This document shows, in pieces, positions 1 through 5,730 of a stretch of 5,730 nt of DNA. Every line of letters begins with the position of its first letter. The stretch's first letter is position 1. The notes under the pieces are model-generated. The model was not told the origin of the DNA, ran no database searches, and saw only the letters and a list, made by a program, of their open reading frames with translations. Origin of the DNA: JAGVPT01 sp964384415 (GTDB lineage Bacteria; Bacteroidota; Ignavibacteria; UBA10030; UBA8401); contig CAYLMV010000187.1 of NCBI GenBank assembly GCA_964384415.1, positions 1 to 5,730 of the forward strand, given 5' to 3'. A program made the translations under genes and the position numbers.

Positions 1-1
1 G

Positions 2-421
2 GATTGCCGCAAGCCAATGGTGTGGCCAGGCGTGCCGTATGAAACCGAGATCTCAGACCCGCTGGGAAGATCCCGAATACCCGATTCAGTATATTTTGAC
101 GAAGACCTTTTCGGCTGGTACAGAAAAATGATTGGCTTACGAAAAAGCAACATAGAGTTATCCGTGGGCGATCTCAAGTTTGTCTATTCGGATAACGCTG
201 AAAAAGTGCTCGGATATGAAAGAGCTTTTGGCAACGATCGGGTCGCAGTATTTGTCAACGCCGGAAATGCCGATAGAACATTCACGGCAGCTATCGACTT
301 TAAGAAAACCGGCAAGGTTGAGCTTACCAATCTTGTCGATGATAAAAAGCTTTTCGGGGAGAATGGAACTTATACCATTACATTGCATTCGTACGAGATC
401 AAGATTCTACGCGCTGAATAG
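2..421 (+). CDS. GH13 alpha-glucan hydrolase (neopullulanase/cyclomaltodextrinase-like), C-terminal part only
   Basis: This is the last 139 codons of a gene that begins upstream of the window. The frame is open from the first complete codon (position 2) and ends at a TAG stop. The first visible residues, DCRKPMVWP, match the segment of neopullulanases, cyclomaltodextrinases and MalZ-type glucosidases that follows the last conserved catalytic region (typically DPDCRKPMxW). Next come DEDLFGWYRKMIGLRKSN, the usual helix of the barrel end, and then a beta-rich domain C with GYERAFGNDRVAVFVN and a closing TLHSYEIKIL strand. The catalytic Asp/Glu/Asp residues are outside the window, so activity and exact subfamily cannot be judged. 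The family hydrolyses alpha-1,4 (sometimes alpha-1,6) links in maltodextrins, cyclodextrins or pullulan. There is no T9SS sorting tail, so it is probably not exported the way the amylase at 2546-5596 is. The internal ATG at 17 falls inside the conserved motif and is not the true start. Confidence 0.85.
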   Translation, partial: DCRKPMVWPGVPYETEISDPLGRSRIPDSVYFDEDLFGWYRKMIGLRKSNIELSVGDLKFVYSDNAEKVLGYERAFGNDRVAVFVNAGNADRTFTAAIDFKKTGKVELTNLVDDKKLFGENGTYTITLHSYEIKILRAE

Positions 422-484
422 CCGGCTTAGAGCAAAGCAATTGCCGCGACATAACTTTTGGATATTCTGGTTATCAGGTAACAC

Positions 485-489
485 AAGGA
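485..489 (+). promoter_or_regulatory. Ribosome binding site of the SGNH-TPR gene
   Basis: AAGGA lies 3 nt before the ATG at 493. The spacing is tighter than usual, but no better purine-rich site lies nearby. The ATG is supported by the protein, which starts with a short Lys/Arg-rich segment followed by a transmembrane helix. Confidence 0.5.
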
Positions 490-492
490 CGT

Positions 493-2382
493 ATGAAGAG
501 TTCCAAAGAAAAAATAAATAAAATCCCGGCCCCCAATCGCGGAAAACCTCCGAAGAAGATTTTTTATGCACTCACACTCCTTATTCCTGTATTGTTCTTT
601 GTGCTTCTGGAAGCCTTATTGAGGCTCTTCGGGTACGGGAATGATTACACGCAATGGGTGGAACCCATCGCGGGGAAATACGTTCTGAACCCGAATATAG
701 CGCGAAAATATTTTCATGATATTCAAACCGTGCCATATTCAAACGGGGACATTTTCGACGAGGTAAAGCAGCCGAACTCATACAGGATCTTCGTCCTCGG
801 GGAAAGCAGCGGCGCCGGATATCCGTTTCTTCCAACCGGTTCATTCTCACGATACTTGCAGCAGCGATTGAGCCTCGTATATCCTGATTCGAAGATTGAA
901 GTAATTAATTGCAGTATGACTGCAATTAACAGCTACACGTTGCGCGACTTATTTCCCGGCATCCTGCGGGAGAAACCGGATCTGGTGCTTGTCTACGCCG
1001 GGCATAACGAATACTACGGCGCGTTGGGAGCAGGTTCCATCGAATCATTAGGCAGTTCCCGAAGACTCGTCAATTTTGTCATCGCTCTCGAGAACTATAA
1101 AACCTTCCAGCTCATCCGGACTGTTGTCGCAGAGGCCGCGGGACTTTTTGCCGGCGAAAAAAGGCAACTTACCGGTACACTCATGGCTCGAATGGCGCAT
1201 GATCAATATATTGGATTAGGCTCGGATGTTTACAGGAGAGGAATCGATCAATTTCAAGGGAACATGAGCGACATACTGGATATGGCATCGAAAGCGCATG
1301 TTCCAGTGATTCTCGGCACCCTCGCCTGTAATTTGAAAGACCAGCCTCCGTTTGTTTCGATCAGCGAAGGAGGATTTCCCTCTGCGGATGTTGTGTACAA
1401 AGAAGCTCAAGAGTTGCTGGCACGGAATGATTGGAGGAAGGCCGATTCGCTCTTCCGGTACGCGAAAGACCTTGATGCGCTCCGATTCAGAGCTCCCTCG
1501 GAAATCAATGCCAATATTGTGAAGATGGGAACGGAGTACAACGACCCGGTTCTCAATATCGATTCGGCCTTTGCCGCCGCAAGCCGGACTCACGTGATCG
1601 GGAGTGACCTGATGACTGATCATCTACATCCCACCCTTCACGGATACCAGTTTATCGGAGACCTGTACTATCGCGAAATGGAGAAGACCGGCAATCTCCC
1701 GCCGTCGAAGAGCCGTTTTCTTACCGAGCGACAGCAGGACAGCCTTACAGTGGCTTCTTTTCCATTTGGCAGGCTGGACACGGTAATCGGAAAATACAGA
1801 ATTCAGCTCTTGAAAAACGATTGGCCGTATATCGCCAAGAAGGACAAGATCCCCGATGCGGTTCTGCTCCATCCGAGCGACCACATCGACTCGATAGCAT
1901 TCAGTTTAGTTGAAGACAGAACTGATTGGGCAGGCGCTCATAAAAAAGCTGCGGGGTGGTATGCTTTGAAAAACGATATCCCGTCGTTTATCCAAACGAT
2001 GAATGCCCTCATCGATCAGTATTGCATCGTTACCGAATATCATGATTACGCTGCAAACATTCTGTTAGAGAAAAAAGATTTCGACGCAGCATATTCCTTT
2101 CTGAGCAGGCGTTATGCTATAGCGCCCGATGCCTTCTGTAGCAAGTGGATCGGAACGATATGTCTCTTCAGGAATCAAACCGCGATGGCCGAAAAGTATT
2201 TGGCTCAAAGCACACGGCTTGATGCCAAGGATTCGCAGGCATGGTACAATCTTGCCGGCGTTTATGTTCAGGAGAAGAATTATCGTTTGGCACTCGAAAC
2301 GGTCGATCGGGCAATTGCATTGAACGATCGATATTCCGATGCGCTGGAACTCCAAAAGAAGCTCAAAGAGGCCGTGAGATAG
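493..2382 (+). CDS. Membrane-anchored SGNH/GDSL-family hydrolase-like protein with C-terminal TPR region
   Basis: 629 residues; no characterised homologue recognised. Residues 1-22 are basic (9 Lys/Arg) and are followed by one hydrophobic helix (about 23-46), which predicts an inner-membrane anchor with the rest in the periplasm. Residues about 97-390 read as a divergent SGNH hydrolase: block I FVLGESSGAG (putative nucleophile Ser105), block II VINCSMTAINSYT (139-149), block III VYAGHNEYYG (Gly170, Asn172) and block V DHLHP (Asp376, His379). All four SGNH positions can be assigned, although block II has Ser141 where Gly is common. A helical stretch (about 298-345, with AKDLDALRFRAPSEIN) is inserted between blocks III and V. 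Residues about 475-625 are alpha-helical; the clearest TPR is 581-613 (AWYNLAGVYVQEKNYRLALE). SGNH enzymes are esterases, lipases or acyltransferases, often acting on acylated sugars; the substrate here is unknown. The gene starts 71 bp after the upstream GH13 gene with no convincing terminator between them, so co-transcription is plausible. The domain call is fairly sure; the function is open. Confidence 0.82.
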   Translation: MKSSKEKINKIPAPNRGKPPKKIFYALTLLIPVLFFVLLEALLRLFGYGNDYTQWVEPIAGKYVLNPNIARKYFHDIQTVPYSNGDIFDEVKQPNSYRIFVLGESSGAGYPFLPTGSFSRYLQQRLSLVYPDSKIEVINCSMTAINSYTLRDLFPGILREKPDLVLVYAGHNEYYGALGAGSIESLGSSRRLVNFVIALENYKTFQLIRTVVAEAAGLFAGEKRQLTGTLMARMAHDQYIGLGSDVYRRGIDQFQGNMSDILDMASKAHVPVILGTLACNLKDQPPFVSISEGGFPSADVVYKEAQELLARNDWRKADSLFRYAKDLDALRFRAPSEINANIVKMGTEYNDPVLNIDSAFAAASRTHVIGSDLMTDHLHPTLHGYQFIGDLYYREMEKTGNLPPSKSRFLTERQQDSLTVASFPFGRLDTVIGKYRIQLLKNDWPYIAKKDKIPDAVLLHPSDHIDSIAFSLVEDRTDWAGAHKKAAGWYALKNDIPSFIQTMNALIDQYCIVTEYHDYAANILLEKKDFDAAYSFLSRRYAIAPDAFCSKWIGTICLFRNQTAMAEKYLAQSTRLDAKDSQAWYNLAGVYVQEKNYRLALETVDRAIALNDRYSDALELQKKLKEAVR

Positions 2383-2450
2383 CCTATAGGAAACGAAAAC
2401 TAGCACCTTCCGTTTCATGCCGCTTGAGAATTCAACCGTGAAGGAATAAT

Positions 2451-2479
2451 TTGACGAGGCGGCACAGCATTATTTTTTA
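2451..2479 (+). promoter_or_regulatory. Candidate promoter of the amylase gene
   Basis: TTGACG at 2451-2456 matches a sigma-70 type -35 box at five of six positions. Seventeen bases later TTTTTA (2474-2479) is only a poor -10 box. An alternative -10 reading is TATTTTTT at 2471-2478, which resembles the Bacteroidota TAnnTTTG element, but the distance from TTG is then 17 nt, shorter than usual for that class. Neither version is a strong match, so this is a weak candidate supported mainly by its position ahead of the amylase leader. Confidence 0.25.
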
Positions 2480-2528
2480 ATGAGGACTCAGTCGGGCCAT
2501 AGGGCCTGATCGGTTCTCAACCATTAAA
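2476..2528 (+). promoter_or_regulatory. Extended imperfect stem-loop in the amylase leader
   Basis: The core hairpin pairs GTCGGGCC (2491-2498) with GGCCTGAT (2503-2510) around an ATAG loop, with two G-U pairs. After a small internal loop (CA opposite C), GAGGACT (2482-2488) pairs with GGTTCTC (2512-2518), again with two G-U pairs. After a four-base bulge (2519-2522), TTTAAT (2476-2481) can pair with ATTAAA (2523-2528). That makes 21 possible pairs, ending 7 nt before the Shine-Dalgarno sequence. No T-tract follows, so it is not a typical intrinsic terminator. It could be an mRNA-stabilising or translation-modulating leader hairpin, or its central palindrome could be an operator. The pairing is seen; the role is inferred. 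Confidence 0.45.
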
Positions 2529-2535
2529 TCTATTT

Positions 2536-2542
2536 AGGTGGA
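2536..2542 (+). promoter_or_regulatory. Ribosome binding site of the amylase gene
   Basis: AGGTGGA sits 3 nt before the ATG at 2546, with the AGG core 7 nt away. It is a good Shine-Dalgarno match. It confirms this start, which also gives a well-formed signal peptide. Confidence 0.65.
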
Positions 2543-2545
2543 TCC

Positions 2546-5500
2546 ATGAATCGAATATTCTGTGCGCTAGGGCTGTTGGTTGGAAGCATATCGGTGGCGA
2601 TTGGGCAGTCCACAGATAGCGTCGATGTCACATTTTACTACAAGACGACAGCTATCCTTACGGCGGTTTTTTTACCGGGAGAGTTCGACAACTGGGGAAA
2701 CAATGTCGCGGGAGTGATACCATCCAACGATCCCTCAAAGATGGCAAAAGATCCAACAACGGGAATTTGGTGGAAAACGGTGCGTTTGCGCGTTGGCGGA
2801 ATGGTCGGAGGAGGTGTCACGGGCGCATACCAGTACAAGTTTAACGAGAACGGAACTTCGGGAGGCTGGCTTACCGATCCTCTGAACCCCCGCCAAAACG
2901 CCGGCGACAACGGCAATTCCATCATCTACATCAACAATCCTACAATTTTCCGCCTGCTCCCCAATGCAAAATCGGCGATCGTCAATCAACAGTACCCAAC
3001 GATCAGCGCCTATCTGTTTCCAGCGGTTGGGACCGCCATCGACACTACATCAATGACATTGTGGATTGATACGACCGCGTATACGATCCCGCCGTCGGCG
3101 TACAACGTGTCGTCCAAACTCATTTCGTTCAAATGTCCGGCTGCTCTCGACAACGGATCACGGAAAATCAAATTGTCGGTCAGGCATTTCGGAGGTCCGG
3201 TGATTACCGACAGCGCTGCCTTCACTGTTCTGGGCGGAGCCATTCAAATTCTAAATCAGGGCGGCCATACGACCGTGAAGGATTCGTTGGTCGTCATCGT
3301 CACGGTGGAAGATACGACGATCCACTCGGCTCAATTAGTACGCAATACAACGGATTCGCAGGCAGTGAGCTTTTCCGCCGGGAAGGTCTTAAAGAAAGTC
3401 GGACTGGTAGAAGGTGTGAATTCGTTCCGGGCAGTGGCGAAGGACAGCGCAGGGGCGACAATCCTTTCTTCACAGTACATCATGACGCGTTTCATCAGCC
3501 ATGCACCCAATGCCGAGATCACGGTTGTCCCAAATGGTTCGCTGTTAACCCTCTCCGCGGAAAGCAGCACCGACCCAGATTCGACAAAGACGTCGACATT
3601 GTCGTTCCTATGGAGCGTCGATGTGAATAATCCCGAAGTGATCAGCGGCGTCGCCGGCTCGAATTCATCGCACCTCGATATTGCAATACCGAAGACACCG
3701 GGCGAGTACTACTTCGGTCTCATCGCGACTGATAGCGGCGGCAACAAAGATACGACGAGAACCTATTTTACCATTAACGGAGACGGTTCTGTGACGATTC
3801 CATCGCTCAGTTCCAACCCTCAATGGGTAAAGATGGGACGCATCTACGAAATGTTCTTCAATTCTTTTACTCCGCAGCAGACGATCAATGCAGCAGCGCT
3901 GAAATTGGATTACCTGCAAAAATTGGGTGTGAACATTTTGTGGATTATGCCGATAATGACTAATAATGCCCGAATTGACAACGGACCAGGGCCCGGCTAC
4001 AATATCGTTGATTTTTACACTGTCGCGCCTCAGTATGGCACTAATGCCGACTTCAAGAATTTTGTCGATCAAGCGCACCAGCGAGGCATCAAGGTTATTC
4101 TCGACGTCACTCCCAACCACACGAGCTTCAATCACCCGTTCGTTTTGGATGCGAGATTGTACACGTCGAATTCATTCTATTGGAGTTTTTACGAGCATCA
4201 GCTTATTACGAACCCAAATTATCATCCGAATATTTCGGAAGCGATCACCACCGACGGCTTTGTCTACTACAGCTCTTTTGGGGACCAGATTCTCAACTAC
4301 AACTGGACCGATATCGATGCCCGGGCGTACATGGTCGGAGCATTCGATTGGTGGGTGAAGAACATGGGGCTCGACGGCTACCGGTTTGACGTTTACTGGG
4401 GACCGCACGACCGCGCGAACGGAGGAAACGGCGTAGAATCGGATATGGGGGCCCCGGTGAGGAGTTCGATGAAACACATTAAGCCGGACGTATTTATTCT
4501 GGGAGAAACCTCGGGGACCGGTGCAGGGACGGAGACGAATTATGCCGATCGGAACGGAGGCGCAGACGCCGCATATGATTGGAATCTTCTTCAGCAAGTG
4601 GTGACTCCGTACAATATCTCCGCGATGAACAACTACGTGACAAATTTCGGCGGCGATACGATGGGATTCGTGCCCGGCCCCAACTCCCGGTTCATGCGTT
4701 TTCTTGAGAATCACGATGAGGACCGGATTGCGTCTGTCTATAATTCTTATGCGAAAACGATGCCGATGGGGACGATGATCTTCACTGTTCCAGGAATTCC
4801 AATGATATACTCAGGGCAGGAGGTTGGCTACGGATTGGGGATCTCCAACTATGACCAGCGCAGGAGAGGGATCATCGATTGGAACAGCGCCGGCAAGGAC
4901 CTGCTCACTCCGCACTACCAGCGGCTCGCTTGGATTCGCGCAACATTTCCGGCATTCTCGACGCTAACATTCAATCGCCTTGCCACGGGGAACGGTCTTG
5001 TCTACGCTTACGCCCGTCCCTTCCTCGATCAAAATGGCATGGCTGTTGAAAATTTCAGCGGCGCCCCGATGTCAGTAACAATAGCTCTCAACGGAACTGG
5101 CAGCGCTGCCAATGTACTTCTGTCGGGAGGCGTTATCAACGGGAAGACGTATTACCTCAACGATGTCTACAACGACACTTCGTACGCTGTAAGTTTCAAA
5201 ACAGGCGTTCTGACATTCAGCCCGTCACTGCCTGGATACGGGTCTGCAGTCTACATACTCGCGGACTCAATAATGCATTTCACTGTGCCGTCGCTGACCT
5301 CTGTTTCGGCAAATTCCCAGCCGGTTGTGCCACGGACGTTCGGTCTCGAGCAGAACTTTCCCAATCCGTTCAACCCGACAACACTCATTCGATATTCGAT
5401 CCCGCGATCAGCAAAAGTGACACTAACAATTTACGATCTGTTGGGCCGAGTGGTGTCTGTCCTTGTGGATGAACAAAAAAGTGCGGGGATCTATACCGCT

Positions 5501-5596
5501 GAGTTTGACGCAAGGTCTCTTTCGTCTGGTGTGTACCTATGTCGCCTGGTTTCGAACAACGAAACGCAAGTCAGACGCATGTTGCTTCTAAAATAG
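2546..5596 (+). CDS. Secreted multidomain GH13 alpha-amylase with T9SS sorting tail
   Basis: 1016 residues. A signal peptide (1 to about 20, cleavage near AIG-QS) sends it through Sec. Residues 26-135 look like a CBM48/E-set glucan-binding module (FLPGEFDNW, YQYKFNENG, GGWLTDPLNP). Residues about 140-410 form beta-sandwich linker domains, the last PKD-like (about 320-410, STDPDS...LSFLWSVD). The GH13 barrel runs from about 428 (GRIYEMFFNSF) to 805. Conserved regions are present: I DVTPNH (520-525); V ILNYNW (582-587); II GYRFD with Arg613 and nucleophile Asp615; III ILGE with acid/base Glu654; IV ENHDEDR with His723 and Asp724; and GIPMIYSGQE (750-759). The catalytic triad is complete. Domain C follows (about 810-905), then the type A sorting domain (931-1016). 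The expected role is hydrolysis of alpha-1,4-glucan (starch, glycogen, maltodextrin) at or outside the cell surface after T9SS export. Oddities: after Asp615 the sequence is VYWG, so the Lys-His pair of classical alpha-amylases is absent, and GPGYN (482-486) replaces the usual HGYD-type motif. The exact specificity is therefore uncertain. Confidence 0.92.
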   Translation: MNRIFCALGLLVGSISVAIGQSTDSVDVTFYYKTTAILTAVFLPGEFDNWGNNVAGVIPSNDPSKMAKDPTTGIWWKTVRLRVGGMVGGGVTGAYQYKFNENGTSGGWLTDPLNPRQNAGDNGNSIIYINNPTIFRLLPNAKSAIVNQQYPTISAYLFPAVGTAIDTTSMTLWIDTTAYTIPPSAYNVSSKLISFKCPAALDNGSRKIKLSVRHFGGPVITDSAAFTVLGGAIQILNQGGHTTVKDSLVVIVTVEDTTIHSAQLVRNTTDSQAVSFSAGKVLKKVGLVEGVNSFRAVAKDSAGATILSSQYIMTRFISHAPNAEITVVPNGSLLTLSAESSTDPDSTKTSTLSFLWSVDVNNPEVISGVAGSNSSHLDIAIPKTPGEYYFGLIATDSGGNKDTTRTYFTINGDGSVTIPSLSSNPQWVKMGRIYEMFFNSFTPQQTINAAALKLDYLQKLGVNILWIMPIMTNNARIDNGPGPGYNIVDFYTVAPQYGTNADFKNFVDQAHQRGIKVILDVTPNHTSFNHPFVLDARLYTSNSFYWSFYEHQLITNPNYHPNISEAITTDGFVYYSSFGDQILNYNWTDIDARAYMVGAFDWWVKNMGLDGYRFDVYWGPHDRANGGNGVESDMGAPVRSSMKHIKPDVFILGETSGTGAGTETNYADRNGGADAAYDWNLLQQVVTPYNISAMNNYVTNFGGDTMGFVPGPNSRFMRFLENHDEDRIASVYNSYAKTMPMGTMIFTVPGIPMIYSGQEVGYGLGISNYDQRRRGIIDWNSAGKDLLTPHYQRLAWIRATFPAFSTLTFNRLATGNGLVYAYARPFLDQNGMAVENFSGAPMSVTIALNGTGSAANVLLSGGVINGKTYYLNDVYNDTSYAVSFKTGVLTFSPSLPGYGSAVYILADSIMHFTVPSLTSVSANSQPVVPRTFGLEQNFPNPFNPTTLIRYSIPRSAKVTLTIYDLLGRVVSVLVDEQKSAGIYTAEFDARSLSSGVYLCRLVSNNETQVRRMLLLK
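5336..5593 (+). other. T9SS type A C-terminal sorting domain (within the amylase)
   Basis: Residues 931-1016 of the amylase carry the hallmark series FGLEQNFPNPFNPTT, RYSIPRSAKVTLTIYDLLG, AEFDARSLSSGVYLCRL and a terminal RRMLLLK. This domain takes proteins across the outer membrane through the Por/type IX system and is usually removed at the cell surface. Such tails are typical of Bacteroidota, Ignavibacteria and related FCB phyla, and this is the strongest lineage clue in the window. Confidence 0.92.
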
Positions 5597-5710
5597 CCTT
5601 TCAAAGAAAAAGGTGTCGAGTAGATCGGTTTTCACACAGTACGGAGATTCAGACGGAACTGGGCCGCCCGAATCCTCGGACTTTCGTTCATAGTCGATCG
5701 TTGTACTCAG
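5597..5710. other. Downstream non-coding stretch
   Basis: These 114 bases after the amylase stop show no convincing gene on either strand. The short open frame across them (5539-5721) starts inside the amylase tail and has no family resemblance. No second T9SS gene or ribosome binding site is visible before the window ends. Confidence 0.5.
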
Positions 5711-5730
5711 CGGAGGCGTAATCGCCTCCG
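5711..5730 (+). terminator. Candidate terminator hairpin (cut by the window end)
   Basis: CGGAGGCG (5711-5718) and CGCCTCCG (5723-5730) form a perfect 8-bp stem with seven G-C pairs around a TAAT loop, 114 bp after the amylase stop. The stem reaches the last base of the window, so the T-tract needed to call an intrinsic terminator cannot be seen. It could also be a shared element between convergent genes. Confidence 0.5.

Larger units (their letters stand above)
2383..2545 (+). other. Intergenic region / leader of the amylase gene
   Basis: This 163-bp gap separates the SGNH-TPR gene from the amylase gene. I see no coding region in it. It holds a weak promoter-like sequence, a T6 run at 2473-2478, an extended imperfect stem-loop (2476-2528) and the ribosome binding site at 2536-2542. 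Its length and content suggest that the amylase gene could be controlled separately from the genes upstream. Confidence 0.6.

Noticed and set aside
422..492. Possible terminator or leader hairpins in the gap before the SGNH-TPR gene (GCAA/TTGC at 432-444, GTTA/TAAC at 470-482)
   Set aside because: The stems are only 4 bp, without GC-rich cores or T-tracts, and are expected by chance.
1216..1623. 135-codon minus-strand open frame inside the SGNH-TPR gene
   Set aside because: It is antisense to the conserved SGNH segment, and its translation resembles no known family.
2444..2478. AATAAT/ATTATT pairing followed by a T6 run as an intrinsic terminator for the SGNH-TPR gene
   Set aside because: The stem is six A-T pairs around a loop of about 19 nt, too weak for a terminator; the T-run has no GC-rich hairpin before it.
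2667..2673. T7 run in the amylase gene as a possible programmed frameshift or sequencing error
   Set aside because: The reading frame is intact and the protein matches glucan-binding module motifs on both sides, so no frameshift is needed.
3133..3630. 165-codon + strand open frame in another frame of the amylase gene
   Set aside because: The amylase frame continues uninterrupted with Ig/PKD-like sequence here, and the alternate product has a shadow-like composition.
3665..4714. Long open frames on the minus strand (156 and 180 codons) opposite the amylase barrel
   Set aside because: They lie wholly inside a well-supported GH13 domain on the + strand, show no family motifs, and have no ribosome binding site context that would support them.
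5539..5721. Short open frame running past the amylase stop
   Set aside because: It starts inside the conserved sorting tail in another frame, has no ribosome binding site, and shows no recognisable product.

Overview
The window looks like part of a chromosome from a free-living member of the Bacteroidota/Chlorobiota side of the FCB group. An Ignavibacteria-like bacterium is my best guess. The main reason is the C-terminal tail of the last protein: the QNFPNPFNPTT, IYDLLGRVV and SGVYLCRL segments are the classic type A sorting domain of the type IX secretion system (T9SS). The lineage is inferred from protein style, not from a marker gene.

Layout, all on the + strand. (1) Positions 2-421: the 3' end of a GH13 alpha-glucan hydrolase of the neopullulanase/cyclomaltodextrinase/maltodextrin glucosidase type; its start and catalytic core lie upstream of the window. 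(2) Positions 493-2382: a membrane-anchored protein with one N-terminal transmembrane helix, a divergent SGNH/GDSL hydrolase domain and a C-terminal TPR-like helical region. (3) Positions 2383-2545: a 163-bp gap with a weak promoter candidate, a long stem-loop and a good ribosome binding site. (4) Positions 2546-5596: a large secreted multidomain GH13 amylase with a signal peptide, a CBM48-like starch/glycogen-binding module, Ig/PKD-like linker domains, a complete GH13 catalytic barrel, domain C and the T9SS tail. (5) Positions 5597-5730: no gene seen. It ends in a perfect 8-bp GC-rich hairpin at the window edge that may be the stem of the locus terminator.

Together the two GH13 enzymes fit a starch/glycogen/maltodextrin utilisation locus. 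The T9SS-exported amylase would attack polymer at or outside the cell surface. The first enzyme, which has no sorting tail in its visible end, would act on the resulting oligosaccharides inside the cell envelope or cytoplasm. The SGNH-TPR protein between them has no known assigned function. Its predicted position, anchored in the inner membrane and facing the periplasm, allows a role in removing or adding acyl groups on envelope glycans, but its presence here could also be incidental.

There are no RNA genes, CRISPR arrays, insertion sequences or clear signs of gene transfer. I see no defence system or other obviously new system. The most interesting points are the unexplained SGNH-TPR protein between two glucan hydrolases, the extended stem-loop just before the amylase start, and the altered substrate-site residues of the amylase.
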